This document shows, piece by piece, positions 1 to 9,198 of a DNA stretch of 49,019 nucleotides. Numbering within the stretch: position 1 is the stretch's first letter; each line of letters starts with the position of its first letter. The DNA lies in NCBI GenBank assembly GCA_905233255.1, contig CAJOCN010000038.1, positions 1 through 49,019 of the forward strand, given 5' to 3'. Made by a program: the position numbers and the translations under genes. This DNA is from Paludibacteraceae bacterium (GTDB lineage: Bacteria > Bacteroidota > Bacteroidia > Bacteroidales > Paludibacteraceae). The notes beneath the pieces are model-generated. The model was not told the DNA's origin. It saw nothing but the letters and a program-made list of their open reading frames with translations, and did not search any database.

Positions 1-384
1 CCAGATAAGGATCGTTTGACTAAAGTAGGAAAAATCATCCGCTCACTATCATTAGACGAGTTGCCCCAGTTGTTCAATGTACTGAAAGGCGACATGGCAC
101 TGATTGGTCCGAGACCATTATTAGTGAAATACCTCCCGCTCTACTCTCCCGAGCAACATCGTCGTCATGAGGTTCGTCCGGGTATCACCGGATGGGCACA
201 AGTGAATGGACGAAATGCTATTTCTCATACCAAAAAATTTGAATACGATGTTTGGTATGTTGATCACCTCAGTTTTGGTCTGGATATGAGAATTATTTTT
301 ATGACCATACACAATGTATTACACCGTAAAGATATATCCCACGAAGGCGAGGCAACGGCTGAAACATTCAATGGACATAACTGA
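1..384 (+). CDS. Bacterial sugar transferase (PglC/WcaJ-like), C-terminal part
   Basis: The gene enters from the left edge; about 127 codons are visible and the start is missing. The visible part has the family hallmarks in order: [22 protein letters not shown], then [13 protein letters not shown]. These belong to the C-terminal catalytic domain of membrane enzymes that move a sugar-1-phosphate from a nucleotide sugar to undecaprenyl phosphate, the first step of glycan repeat-unit assembly at the inner face of the cytoplasmic membrane. The next gene is a DegT-type aminotransferase resembling PglE, so a PglC-like role (an amino or bacillosamine-type sugar) is inferred. The membrane anchor cannot be seen. 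The stop TGA lies 16 bases before the chosen start of the aminotransferase. Confidence 0.9.
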   Translation, partial: PDKDRLTKVGKIIRSLSLDELPQLFNVLKGDMALIGPRPLLVKYLPLYSPEQHRRHEVRPGITGWAQVNGRNAISHTKKFEYDVWYVDHLSFGLDMRIIFMTIHNVLHRKDISHEGEATAETFNGHN

Positions 385-400
385 TATTAATCTAATCTAT

Positions 401-1651
401 ATGGAACGAAAAACTATATATTTGTGCTTGGCTCATATGTCCGAAGAGGGACTGGAGCAGAAGTACATCAAAGAGGCTTTTGATACGAACTGGGTTGTGC
501 CTCTGGGGCCAAATGTCAATGCGTTTGAGGATGACCTCAAGCAATTTGTGAATTCACAAGAAAACGGCAGTGAGAATCCTAACCGAGAGATAGTAGCCCT
601 ATCTGCCGGTACCGCCGCTATTCATTTGGCGTTGATAGCTTGCGGCGTGCAAGCAGGAGATGAAGTTATTTGTCAGTCATTTACCTTCTGCGCATCAGCA
701 AACCCGGTTACTTATATCGGTGCTACACCTGTATTCATCGATTCAGAGGAGCTATTAGAGAAAGCTATTATTGACCGAAAAGCCAAAACCGGCAAGTATC
801 CTAAAGCCATTATTCCTGTTGCTCTATACGGCATGCCGTACCGCATTGAGGAGATCATGGCTATTGCTAACAAATACGGGATCCCCGTGATTGAGGACGC
901 AGCAGAAGGAATGGGTAGCCGTTGGAAAGGTCGTGTATTGGGTACCTTCGGCGATTATGGAGTCTTATCTTTCAACGGCAACAAAATGATTACCACCTCC
1001 GGTGGCGGTGCGCTGATATGCAAAGACACAGAGGCAAAAAACAAAGTAATGTGGCTCGCAACACAGGCACGTGAGGCCTATCCGTATTACCAACACGAGA
1101 CGATCGGTTTCAACTACCGTCTTTCGAACATATGCGCCGGTATTGGTCGCGGACAGATGACTGTTTTAGGTCAGCATCTGGCGCATCACAAGCATGTGCA
1201 GGCGCGCTATGCTGAGTTATTGAAGGACGTTCCGGGTATTCATCTGCACGAAGCACCCAATGCCGATTTTGATGCCAACTACTGGCTCTGCACCATCACG
1301 ATAGATCCGAAGGTGCGTATCAAAGGGCAGGAGAATGCCTACAAAGAGACTGTTAAATCCGCGGTAGGCGGAGCAGCAGGAGTTATTCACCAGGTTGATT
1401 CACCTACTACCGATTGCCAGCCGAATGAAAACGTAGAAGCACTACGCGTATATATGCTGGAGCGTAAGATTGAGGCCCGTCCGGTATGGAAACCGATGCA
1501 TAAGCAGCCGGTATTCCAAAACTCACCGGCCTACACCAATGGCGTGAGCGAAGCTATTTTCAAAGTCGGGATGTGTCTGCCCGCCGGACCAATGGTCAGT
1601 GATGAGGACATCAACTATATCGTAGATACAATAAAAAGTGCTATATTATAA
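401..1651 (+). CDS. DegT/DnrJ/EryC1/StrS aminotransferase (PglE-like)
   Basis: A 416-residue PLP-dependent sugar aminotransferase that would convert a nucleotide-linked keto-sugar to an amino sugar. The PLP lysine is K195 in SFNGNK, followed by TTSGGG; the cofactor aspartate is D166 in IEDAAEG; SAGTAAIHLAL near residue 68 is the phosphate-binding segment. The start at 401 (MERKTIY) is preferred because upstream in-frame codons overlap the sugar transferase gene; 371 is an alternative. The protein is longer than C. jejuni PglE because of an insert around residues 310-360. It sits between the sugar transferase and gltX, with its stop directly abutting the gltX ATG, which suggests co-transcription. 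The exact sugar substrate is not known. Confidence 0.93.
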   Translation: MERKTIYLCLAHMSEEGLEQKYIKEAFDTNWVVPLGPNVNAFEDDLKQFVNSQENGSENPNREIVALSAGTAAIHLALIACGVQAGDEVICQSFTFCASANPVTYIGATPVFIDSEELLEKAIIDRKAKTGKYPKAIIPVALYGMPYRIEEIMAIANKYGIPVIEDAAEGMGSRWKGRVLGTFGDYGVLSFNGNKMITTSGGGALICKDTEAKNKVMWLATQAREAYPYYQHETIGFNYRLSNICAGIGRGQMTVLGQHLAHHKHVQARYAELLKDVPGIHLHEAPNADFDANYWLCTITIDPKVRIKGQENAYKETVKSAVGGAAGVIHQVDSPTTDCQPNENVEALRVYMLERKIEARPVWKPMHKQPVFQNSPAYTNGVSEAIFKVGMCLPAGPMVSDEDINYIVDTIKSAIL

Positions 1652-3259
1652 ATGGAAAGAAGAGTAAGAGTTCGTTTTGCACCAAGCCCCACGGGGGCAT
1701 TGCATATCGGCGGTGTGCGTACCGCCTTGTATAACTATCTGTTTGCCCGTCAGCACGGCGGCGACATGTTGCTGCGTATCGAAGACACGGACAGCACCCG
1801 TTTCGTTCCCGGAGCAGAAGAATACATCCTCGAAGCCCTCGACTGGCTCGGAATAGGCATCGATGAGGGACTTCGCATGAACAGCGGCAAAATCGAAGCC
1901 GTTGGATCTCATGGTCCGTACAGGCAGTCCGAGCGCCGCGAGATCTACCACCGGTACGTGAAGCAACTGCTGGATTCCGGTCATGCGTATATCGCTTTTG
2001 ACACCCTGGAGGAGTTGGATGCCAAGCGCGCAGAGATACCTAATTTCCAGTACGACGCACGCACCCGTATGCTGATGCGCAACTCGCTGACCATGAGCGC
2101 AGACGAGGTGCAAGCGTTGCTGGACAAAGGTGAGAAATATGTCGTCCGCTTCAAAGTAGAGCCCGATGAGGATGTGCATGTACACGACCTCATCCGCGGC
2201 GAAGTAGTCATCAACTCCAATATCCTCGATGATAAAGTGCTCTATAAATCCGCCGATGATCTGCCAACCTACCATTTGGCAAATATCGTGGATGACCATT
2301 TGATGGAGATCAGCCACGTCATCCGTGGCGAGGAGTGGTTGCCTTCTGCCCCACTCCACGTACTTCTTTATCGCGCCTTCGGGTGGGAAGACACTATGCC
2401 GCAGTTCGCTCACCTGCCGCTGCTGCTCAAACCCGACGGTAACGGCAAACTGAGTAAGCGCGACGGAGACCGTCTCGGTTTCCCTGTCTTCCCGTTGGAG
2501 TTCCACAATCAAAAGGACGGAACCGTCTCTTCCGGCTATCGCGAAAGCGGCTATCTGCCGGAGGCGGTTATTAACTTCCTCGCACTACTCGGATGGCACG
2601 GATCCGGCGATCAGGAGATGTACACCATGGACGAACTGATTAAGGATTTCAGCCTCGACCGTGTATCCAAATCCGGCGCCAAGTTCGACTACGAGAAGGG
2701 AAAATGGTTCAACCACCAATACCTCCAGCTCCGTTCCAATGAGGAGTTGGCTCAGATGTTCATGCCGGTTCTGGAAGAGAAACTCGATGAATCGATATAT
2801 CGAAATATCGACAAATCGATGGTTGCTAAGGTCATCGGTCTGACCAAGGACCGTGTGAACTTCGTTCCCGAACTATGGGAGCAGGTCAATTTCTTCTTTG
2901 TCGCACCTACCGAGTATGACGAGAAATCGCTCAAGAAACGCTGGAAAGAAGACTCGCCGAAGCACATGCAGGAACTCCTCGCGCTGCTCGAAAATGTCTC
3001 CGAAGAAGATTGGCACAAAAATGAACAAATCACCGATGACCAATCACAAATCACCAACATCCAATGGAAATTGGATGAAGTGGTGATGCCTTGGATTGCG
3101 GAGAAAGAATACGGCGTAGGAATCGTGATGAACGCCTTCCGTATCTGTCTCGTAGGCGCCGCCCGCGGTCCGCATATCTGGAATATCACCGATGTGCTGG
3201 GTAAGGAAGAAACCCTCCGCCGCGTCCGCGAAGCGCTTACGCGCATTGGTAATTGTTAA
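1652..3259 (+). CDS. gltX: Glutamyl-tRNA synthetase
   Basis: Charges tRNA-Glu with glutamate in the cytoplasm. Class I motifs are intact: HIGG at residues 18-21 (HIGH box) and KLSKR at 266-270 (KMSKS box), with RIEDTDSTR near 42-50. At 535 residues it is longer than the usual 470-510. The excess includes two low-complexity stretches in the C-terminal anticodon-binding part: residues about 379-389 (DNA full of CGATAT-like words, 2786-2820) and 456-470 (DNA made of ATCAC/CAAATC words, 3020-3062). Both resemble the short word repeats seen in gene gaps of this window. It starts with zero spacing after the aminotransferase and is followed 14 bases later by recQ. The tRNA-Glu gene at 29217 carries its substrate. 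Confidence 0.98.
   Translation: MERRVRVRFAPSPTGALHIGGVRTALYNYLFARQHGGDMLLRIEDTDSTRFVPGAEEYILEALDWLGIGIDEGLRMNSGKIEAVGSHGPYRQSERREIYHRYVKQLLDSGHAYIAFDTLEELDAKRAEIPNFQYDARTRMLMRNSLTMSADEVQALLDKGEKYVVRFKVEPDEDVHVHDLIRGEVVINSNILDDKVLYKSADDLPTYHLANIVDDHLMEISHVIRGEEWLPSAPLHVLLYRAFGWEDTMPQFAHLPLLLKPDGNGKLSKRDGDRLGFPVFPLEFHNQKDGTVSSGYRESGYLPEAVINFLALLGWHGSGDQEMYTMDELIKDFSLDRVSKSGAKFDYEKGKWFNHQYLQLRSNEELAQMFMPVLEEKLDESIYRNIDKSMVAKVIGLTKDRVNFVPELWEQVNFFFVAPTEYDEKSLKKRWKEDSPKHMQELLALLENVSEEDWHKNEQITDDQSQITNIQWKLDEVVMPWIAEKEYGVGIVMNAFRICLVGAARGPHIWNITDVLGKEETLRRVREALTRIGNC
3020..3062 (+). repeat. Word-repeat stretch inside gltX
   Basis: AT-rich stretch built from repeated words (AAATCACC, GACCAATC, CAAATCACC) that encodes [13 protein letters not shown] in frame. 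The composition matches the spacer repeats in gene gaps such as 3244-3273. The reading frame stays open. Inferred to be an in-frame insertion of a spacer-type repeat. Confidence 0.55.
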
Positions 3260-3273
3260 TTGGTCATTGGTAA

Positions 3274-5004
3274 ATGACACCACGCGAGGCATTACATACC
3301 TATTTCGGATACGATGATTTCCGCCCGTTGCAGGCGGAGATCATCGCTTCTGTTTTAGCAGGACGGGATACATTAGCGCTCATGCCAACCGGCGGAGGTA
3401 AGAGCCTCTGCTTTCAGGTACCTACCCTCGTTATGGGTGATGAGAACCCGGATAAACGTCTATGCCTCGTCATCACGCCGCTAATAGCACTGATGCGGGA
3501 TCAGGTAGCTAATCTGGAAGCACGCGGTATTCACGCCGCGGCAGTCTATACCGGCATGAGTTGGGACAAACAGCGCGTGGCGTTGGATAACTGCCTCTAC
3601 GGACCGTACCATTTTCTCTATTGCTCTCCGGAACGGTTGGAGAGCGAGGAGTTCCGCAAGCGGTTGGCAGACCTGCCGATAGGTCTGATTGCTGTAGATG
3701 AGGCGCATTGCATCTCCCAATGGGGCTATGATTTCCGGCCGTCGTATCTCAAGATAGCCGATATACGGCAGTTACTTCCAGGTGTGCCTGTTCTGGCGCT
3801 GACTGCTACCGCAACGCCGGAAACGATTGATGATATACAAGCCAAGCTTGGCTTTGCCGAGCAGAACGTATTACGGAAATCCTTCCACCGCGAGAACCTG
3901 ACTTACGTAGTCCGTCGAACGGACAATAAGGCCGAGCAGGTAGCACACATCCTCTCACGCGTACCGGGTTCAGCGATCGTCTATGTCCGTAACCGCAAAA
4001 GAGCACAGGAGTTGGCAGAGTGGCTAAAGAAAACTATTGGCACCGTTGATTTTTACCACGCCGGCTTGACGACCCAAGAGCGCAATGCACGGCAGGAAGC
4101 CTGGACACGGGGCGAGACACGCGTCATCGTTGCCACCAACGCCTTTGGTATGGGTATCGACAAACCTGATGTGCGTGTCGTCATTCATGTGGATCTGCCC
4201 AGTTGTATCGAGTCTTATTATCAGGAAGCCGGACGCGCGGGACGAGACGGCAAGACAGCGTATGCCGTGCTACTCTTCAATGAAGCGGAGGATAAAGCCA
4301 AGATCAATAAACGCGTCGTAGATACCTATCCGCCGAAAGAGTTCGTGATCTCCGTTTATCATAAGACCATGGATTTCCTGCAGATCGGTGCCGGCAGCGG
4401 CTTGGGACATCGGTTCGCGCTCCATATAGACCAACTATGCCACGTGATGAAACTGCCGGTGATCCAGACCTACTCTGCCCTGCATATCCTTTCTCAAGCG
4501 GGTTATATTGATTTTGAGGAGGAACACGAGACGCAGCCGCGCGTGCAGATTAACGTGCCGAGACATCAATTAGGCGAATATAACCTCTCCCTTGCCCAGG
4601 CGGAGTTGCTGGACACCTTGATGCGTTCCTACACCGGAATCTACACCGACCTGCAATATGTGCGCGAGGCAGACCAAATGTCAAATGACAAATCTCAAAT
4701 GTCAAATCACCAATTATTAGTCTCCCTCGCCCAGCGCGGAATCATCACCTATATCCCGCGCTCCATCGGTTGTTCCCTAACTATGACAAACGAGCGACAG
4801 ACAGAGATCTATCTATCGCCCGCTATCTTCGAGCAGCGCCAAGCGCGTTTCGTATCTAAGATTCAAGCTATGTTAGAGTACGCCGAGCAGAATCAGTTCT
4901 GCCGCGAGCAATTACTCCTCGCCTATTTCGGAGAGAGCGACGCTGTCCCCTGCGGTCGTTGCGACGTCTGCCGCACTTTGGCTGCTGACAGTGTCGGAGA
5001 ATAA
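3274..5004 (+). CDS. recQ: ATP-dependent DNA helicase RecQ
   Basis: A 3'-5' DNA helicase of recombination and repair. Walker A is TGGGKS (K43), the DEAH box lies in AVDEAHCISQWGYDFRPSY, motif III is ALTATATP, and motif VI lies in YYQEAGRAGRDG. The RecQ zinc cluster is near the C-terminus (FCREQ...PCGRCDVC). The protein stops right after the zinc/winged-helix part, so the HRDC domain of long RecQ proteins is absent; 576 residues fits the short RecQ class. Residues 467-483 (DQMSNDKSQMSNH) are encoded by a tandem word repeat at 4672-4718. The last 93 bases overlap the convergent AsmA-like gene. The start is the ATG at 3274, 14 bases after gltX. Confidence 0.97.
   Translation: MTPREALHTYFGYDDFRPLQAEIIASVLAGRDTLALMPTGGGKSLCFQVPTLVMGDENPDKRLCLVITPLIALMRDQVANLEARGIHAAAVYTGMSWDKQRVALDNCLYGPYHFLYCSPERLESEEFRKRLADLPIGLIAVDEAHCISQWGYDFRPSYLKIADIRQLLPGVPVLALTATATPETIDDIQAKLGFAEQNVLRKSFHRENLTYVVRRTDNKAEQVAHILSRVPGSAIVYVRNRKRAQELAEWLKKTIGTVDFYHAGLTTQERNARQEAWTRGETRVIVATNAFGMGIDKPDVRVVIHVDLPSCIESYYQEAGRAGRDGKTAYAVLLFNEAEDKAKINKRVVDTYPPKEFVISVYHKTMDFLQIGAGSGLGHRFALHIDQLCHVMKLPVIQTYSALHILSQAGYIDFEEEHETQPRVQINVPRHQLGEYNLSLAQAELLDTLMRSYTGIYTDLQYVREADQMSNDKSQMSNHQLLVSLAQRGIITYIPRSIGCSLTMTNERQTEIYLSPAIFEQRQARFVSKIQAMLEYAEQNQFCREQLLLAYFGESDAVPCGRCDVCRTLAADSVGE
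4672..4718 (+). repeat. Word-repeat stretch inside recQ
   Basis: Four near copies of the word TCAAATG/CAAATC in tandem (AAATGTCAAATGACAAATCT and onward). They encode an in-frame, low-complexity loop (QMSNDKSQMSN) between the RQC segment and the C-terminal zinc region. It closely resembles intergenic spacer repeats elsewhere in the window and the stretch inside gltX. Confidence 0.6.
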
Positions 5005-6747
5005 GACGCTGTCTTCACCCAACAACTCTTTCATCTCATCCAGTTCCGCTGCGTTAATCGATTTATCGCGGTCGTTCAGACCCATCAGCGGTCCGAAGAA
5101 TACTTTGAGCAACGCACGGCTGATCACCTTGCGGAAACTGAATTTCGGGTTTCTCGCATCGCCGCTTACCGGTACATCCAGCAGGATCATATCCTGCGAG
5201 GAAGTGAGAATACTGAATCCTGTACGAAGCGGGATATTCTTATACGGTGCCTTGGTGAACCGCTCTTTCTTCCCTACCCGCGGATGATCAATCTCAATGC
5301 GGTTGGTTCCCTTCATCTTACCGGAGATGACGTCAATATGACTATCCAGCGTCAGATCTCCGCCATCCAGCGGATAACCGGTGTAGTTACGGCAGAGAGC
5401 ATCAAAATCATGCAGGTTGACGCCCTTCAGGTTCAGATTGATCCGCGTATCCTGGTTCGCCAAATCGGGACCGCCTACGAAATCGGCTTTCAGTTTGGCA
5501 TCGCCGGTGAGCGTGGCATTGATCTTTACGCTATTACGACCATTGGTAGCGATGTTATCCCCTTCTACCGTCAGCGATTTGACGGCATACTCCCAATCGT
5601 GCTTCATCGAATAGTCGTGGTAACAGAGGTCATGGCCCGTCACTTTTGCTTTCTTAGCCATCCACACGAGCGGTTTGGAGTCTGTCTGAGGTTTGGCGGG
5701 TTCGGCAGTTTGCAGGCTGTCGGGCTCTGCTGTCTCTTCCGCGTTTGCCTTTTCCTCCGGTTGTTTTAGCAGATGCGTGAGTGTATTCCATGTATCGTGT
5801 ACCTCATAATCGCCTGTAATACCGGTAATCAACAGGGAATCGAGGATAAACGTTCTGGAACTCAGATCGCCGCGGTTCAGCACTACGCGCAGTTCGTCCA
5901 TCGCCGCTACCTGATGATCATGCGTATCAAGGATGCTGAGTCCCGCCATGGAGAGGTTACCCTTCAGATGCACATTCGTGATATCATCCAGATCGCCGTC
6001 CACATGCACGGAACCATTCAGTTTGGCTCCCAAACCGGACACATTCAAATAATCCTGAACCAGCGGCAGTACAACATCCGTGTGTACGTCATGCAGATTG
6101 AGGATGACCGCATAGTTGTTCGACTGCATTCGGTATCCGGCGATGATACCTACCCGACCACCGGTCGGCAGACCGAACTCCATACCTGCGTTGGTCTGGG
6201 TGTTATCAAAGTAGAGCCCCGGGATAGAAAGCGATATATCCTCCACATTCCATTGTTTGTCGGTGATGACATCGCGGTAGCGGATGGAGCTGTTATTGAT
6301 TCGAATGTCATCGAGAGCCACCGTCCAATTACTCTTCGCGGTATCTGCCGGCACGGAGTCATGTTTAGAGAAACGCTCAATGATATCCGAGAAATTGACT
6401 TTGTCTTTGCCTTTCAGGATCTGTCCGTTAAAGCCGTCGAGGCTGATCTCACGTATCTTCACGCGTTTGGCGAGCAGCTGCGGATAGGCTATCTGTACGT
6501 AGAGACGGTCAAAGGAGATGAAGTTCGTCTCGCCGTTCTGCTCCTTTCCTTCGAACCCCTTGATGGTCACTCCGCCCCAATAGGGATTGATGATTACGCG
6601 GTCGGCATGCAGCTTACGACCAACAATATCTTCGCCGTGGTTATTGACCACATATTTGGCGACGGGCGAAGCAATGACTAATATCAATGCGAAAAGGAGC
6701 ACTATTGCTAGTGCTCCCCATCCACATATCTTCAGAATTTTATTCAT
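4912..6747 (-). CDS. AsmA-like / DUF748 envelope protein
   Basis: A 611-residue protein with an N-terminal membrane anchor (residues about 6-28: GWGALAIVLLFALILVIA) and a long beta-rich periplasmic part resembling the AsmA/DUF748 group, whose members are thought to bridge the envelope or shape lipid transport. Start choice: the ATG at 6747 is preceded by AAGGAG at a usable distance, whereas the in-frame GTG at 6759 overlaps that Shine-Dalgarno sequence; the ATG start is therefore preferred. A Ser/Pro/Glu/Lys-rich linker (PEEKANAEETAEPDS) sits near residues 335-365. It follows tsf by 15 bases on the same strand and is probably the last gene of the ribosomal operon. Its 3' end overlaps recQ convergently. 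Function is inferred from fold class only. Confidence 0.75.
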   Translation of the reverse strand: MNKILKICGWGALAIVLLFALILVIASPVAKYVVNNHGEDIVGRKLHADRVIINPYWGGVTIKGFEGKEQNGETNFISFDRLYVQIAYPQLLAKRVKIREISLDGFNGQILKGKDKVNFSDIIERFSKHDSVPADTAKSNWTVALDDIRINNSSIRYRDVITDKQWNVEDISLSIPGLYFDNTQTNAGMEFGLPTGGRVGIIAGYRMQSNNYAVILNLHDVHTDVVLPLVQDYLNVSGLGAKLNGSVHVDGDLDDITNVHLKGNLSMAGLSILDTHDHQVAAMDELRVVLNRGDLSSRTFILDSLLITGITGDYEVHDTWNTLTHLLKQPEEKANAEETAEPDSLQTAEPAKPQTDSKPLVWMAKKAKVTGHDLCYHDYSMKHDWEYAVKSLTVEGDNIATNGRNSVKINATLTGDAKLKADFVGGPDLANQDTRINLNLKGVNLHDFDALCRNYTGYPLDGGDLTLDSHIDVISGKMKGTNRIEIDHPRVGKKERFTKAPYKNIPLRTGFSILTSSQDMILLDVPVSGDARNPKFSFRKVISRALLKVFFGPLMGLNDRDKSINAAELDEMKELLGEDSVLFSDTVSSQSAADVATTAGDSVALSEIGEE

Positions 6748-6762
6748 GAGATCCCTCACTCC

Positions 6763-7755
6763 TTATTCTGCAGCCAGTGTTACGCGGCGGAAGTCAGTGA
6801 TGACAACGCCTTTTGCTTTGAGGACGTCCTTCACGAGTTCTTTGGATTCGCTCATGATGTAAGCCTGCTCAACGAGAGTATTCTCCTTGAGGAACTTACC
6901 CAGACGGCCTTGAGCGATCATTTCGATCTTCTTAGCCTGATTAGCGAGGTTAGCCTCTGCCTCTTTAGCGACAGTAGCCTTGATCTCACGAGCCTGCTGT
7001 GCCTGCTCAGCGGTGATCCATCCCTTAGCCTGGTTGGACTCGATGTGGTCATCGGTGTCCACGTGAGCGGGGTTGATACCTGCTTTGCGGATAGCATTCT
7101 CGATAGCTTTGTTGATCTCGTCCTGTTTGGTCTTCTCTACAGCTACCTCGAGCTCATGTTTCTTCACCTCCTCGGCTACGTGATCAGCATCGAGGGCGAT
7201 CGGACTCATAGCAGCTACCTGCATAGAGATGCCGTGAACGGTCTCCTGGTCAGCACCTGCCTCTGCTGCAACGAGCGAGCTCAGTTTGTTACCCAGGTGG
7301 TTGTATGCATCTACTACCGGAGCCTCGAGGCAAGCATAGTCAGCGAGCTCCATCTTCTCACCCGTTACACCGGAGCGCTCGGTGATGATCTCTGCTACAG
7401 TGAACTGACCGATCTTGAGGTTCTTGAGTTCCTCGCCGGTGCGTACCTTGTTATCCAGAGCAGCATCCAGGATCAGTTTAACCATAGCAACGAAGTCCTC
7501 GTTCTTAGCAACGAAGTCCGTCTCGCATTTAACGCCAACGATAGCGCCGAAACCGTCTTTCACTTTACCCAGAACGCAACCCTCGGAAGCCTCACGGTCG
7601 CTACGTTTGGCAGCGATAGCCTGACCGCGTTTGCGGAGCAGGTCTTTTGCCGCCTCGAAATCGCCGTTAGCCTCTTCCAGAGCCTTCTTTACGTCCATCA
7701 TACCTGCGCCGGTGATGTCGCGCAGTTTTTTGATATCAGCTAATGTTACTGCCAT
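6763..7755 (-). CDS. tsf: Translation elongation factor Ts
   Basis: The nucleotide-exchange factor for EF-Tu. The N-terminal UBA-like domain (LADIKKLRDITGAGMMDVKKAL) and the TDFVAKNEDF core motif are intact. It is 330 residues, longer than the E. coli protein (283) but usual for Bacteroidota, where the coiled-coil part is enlarged. It lies 34 bases after rpsB, the near-universal pairing. The spacer between them is filled with an ATTTACGATT-type word repeat. Confidence 0.98.
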   Translation of the reverse strand: MAVTLADIKKLRDITGAGMMDVKKALEEANGDFEAAKDLLRKRGQAIAAKRSDREASEGCVLGKVKDGFGAIVGVKCETDFVAKNEDFVAMVKLILDAALDNKVRTGEELKNLKIGQFTVAEIITERSGVTGEKMELADYACLEAPVVDAYNHLGNKLSSLVAAEAGADQETVHGISMQVAAMSPIALDADHVAEEVKKHELEVAVEKTKQDEINKAIENAIRKAGINPAHVDTDDHIESNQAKGWITAEQAQQAREIKATVAKEAEANLANQAKKIEMIAQGRLGKFLKENTLVEQAYIMSESKELVKDVLKAKGVVITDFRRVTLAAE

Positions 7756-7789
7756 AATAATTTACGATTTAGTCATTTACGATTTACGA

Positions 7790-8623
7790 TTATTCTGCAG
7801 CCTCGGCAGGTTTCTCCTCTGCTACTTTCTCAGCCTCTGCTTTCGGAGCAGCTTTGCGGATACGCTGACGACGCTCTTTGGGTGCCGGTGCTTCAGTAGC
7901 AGCCTGCTCCTCAGCAGCGTTCTCGTCTGCTTTCTCTACTTTACGCTCCTCGAGCCCCTCTTTGATAGCGTCGCATACAGCGCCGAGGATGACGTCGATA
8001 GCCTTGGTAGCATCATCGTTAGCCGGGATGACGAAGTCGATGTTGTTGGGGTTCGAGTTGGTATCTACGATACCGAATACCGGAATACCCAGACGGTTAG
8101 CCTCTGCAACGGCAATCTTCTCTTCAATCACGTCCACTACGAAAACTGCGCTCGGCAGACGGGTCATGTCTGCGATAGAACCGAGGTTCTTCTCCAGTTT
8201 CTCGCGCTGACGGGTGATCTGCAGTTTCTCACGCTTGGATACGTTCTCCAGCGTACCGTCGGTCATCATCTTGTCGATCTGACTCATTTTCTTCACAGCC
8301 TTGCGGATAGTGGGGAAGTTGGTCAGCATACCACCTGCCCAACGCTCGGTGATGTACGGCATGCCTATTTCCTGAGCATGAGCTGCGATTACCTCCTGAG
8401 CCTGTTTCTTGGTACCAACGAAGAGGATCTTACGTCCGCTGCGAGCGAGGTTCTTGAGAGCCTCTGCAGCCTCTTCTACCTTGACTACAGTCTTGTTGAG
8501 GTCGATGATGTGAATACCGTTGCGCTCCATGTAGATGTACGGAGCCATAGCCGGATTCCATTTGCGTTTGAGGTGACCGAAGTGAGCGCCAGCCTCGAGA
8601 AGTTGATCAAAATTAGTTCTCAT
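7790..8623 (-). CDS. rpsB: Small ribosomal subunit protein uS2
   Basis: Ribosomal protein S2, with the N-terminal QLLEAGAHFGHLKRKWNP and the FVGTKKQAQE and ERWAGGMLTNF motifs. At 277 residues it carries a C-terminal extension rich in Glu, Ala and Lys (about 45 residues), which is low complexity and probably disordered. It precedes tsf. The 178-base gap to rpsI contains a hairpin (8753-8787) and a leader motif shared with rplM, so rpsB-tsf may have its own transcript or be regulated separately. Confidence 0.98.
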   Translation of the reverse strand: MRTNFDQLLEAGAHFGHLKRKWNPAMAPYIYMERNGIHIIDLNKTVVKVEEAAEALKNLARSGRKILFVGTKKQAQEVIAAHAQEIGMPYITERWAGGMLTNFPTIRKAVKKMSQIDKMMTDGTLENVSKREKLQITRQREKLEKNLGSIADMTRLPSAVFVVDVIEEKIAVAEANRLGIPVFGIVDTNSNPNNIDFVIPANDDATKAIDVILGAVCDAIKEGLEERKVEKADENAAEEQAATEAPAPKERRQRIRKAAPKAEAEKVAEEKPAEAAE

Positions 8624-8661
8624 TGATCTGAATTGGTTTTTTAATTGTTAAATAGTGATTA

Positions 8662-8699
8662 TTTAATCTCCGCATATCTTGAGGATTGCCGTTCACGCG
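8662..8699 (-). promoter_or_regulatory. rpsB leader motif shared with rplM leader
   Basis: On the minus strand this reads CGCGTGAACG, then ATC, then ATATGCGGAGATTAAA. The rplM leader at 9772-9813 has the same words in the same order (CGCGTGAACG, ATC, ATACGCGCAGAG, ATTAAA). Two ribosomal leaders sharing an ordered word set suggests a common operator or leader structure; this is inference. Confidence 0.35.
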
Positions 8700-8752
8700 C
8701 ATAACTCATTATATATTATACGCGCACGCACATGCGTTTGGCACCCCAAAAC

Positions 8753-8787
8753 AATCGTGTGGTAGTCCCGAAGGAGTCCACACGATT
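8753..8787 (-). terminator. Hairpin between rpsI and rpsB
   Basis: A 10-bp perfect stem (8753-8762 with 8778-8787) encloses a 15-base loop that can add three more pairs (TCC/GGA). On the minus strand it follows rpsI and is followed by GTTTTGG, a weak T-run. It could be a partial terminator or an attenuator between the two halves of the operon. Confidence 0.55.
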
Positions 8788-8801
8788 TGGAGTTGTTCGT
8801 A

Positions 8802-9188
8802 TTAACGCTTACTGAACTGGAAGTGCTTACGTGCCTTCGGCTGACCCGGTTTCTTACGCTCAACCTCACGAGCGTCACGAGTCATGAATCCTTCTGCCTT
8901 CAGCGCAGCTTTGTCTTCCGGATTGATCTTCACCAGTGCGCGTGCGATAGCGAGGCGGAGCGCCTCTGCCTGGCCTTTGAAGCCACCGCCATCAAGGGTA
9001 ACCTTGATATCGTATTTCTCAGCTACACCGAGTTTGTTCAGCGGCTGGAGAACGATATAGCGCAGGATAGAAGACGGGAAATATGTCTCGATGTCACGAC
9101 CGTTGATTACGATCTTACCGGCACCATCATTAACGTAAACGCGGGCTACTGCCTCTTTACGACGACCTAATGCATTAATTTGTTCCAT
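8802..9188 (-). CDS. rpsI: Small ribosomal subunit protein uS9
   Basis: Ribosomal protein S9 of 128 residues. It begins with LGRRKEAVARVY, has the GGGFKGQAEALRLAIARAL core, and ends in the conserved basic tail KARKHFQFSKR, whose last residues contact tRNA at the ribosomal P site. It follows rplM by 10 bases; the rplM-rpsI pair is nearly universal. Confidence 0.98.
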   Translation of the reverse strand: MEQINALGRRKEAVARVYVNDGAGKIVINGRDIETYFPSSILRYIVLQPLNKLGVAEKYDIKVTLDGGGFKGQAEALRLAIARALVKINPEDKAALKAEGFMTRDAREVERKKPGQPKARKHFQFSKR

Positions 9189-9198
9189 TGTCTTCTAA

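Noticed and set aside
1646..2512. 288-codon open frame antisense to gltX
   Set aside because: It is fully covered by gltX with clear HIGG and KLSKR motifs; the antisense protein has no recognisable domain and an odd composition.
5773..6681. 302-codon open frame antisense to the AsmA-like gene
   Set aside because: A shadow of the minus-strand gene, which has a membrane anchor and a Shine-Dalgarno-supported start.
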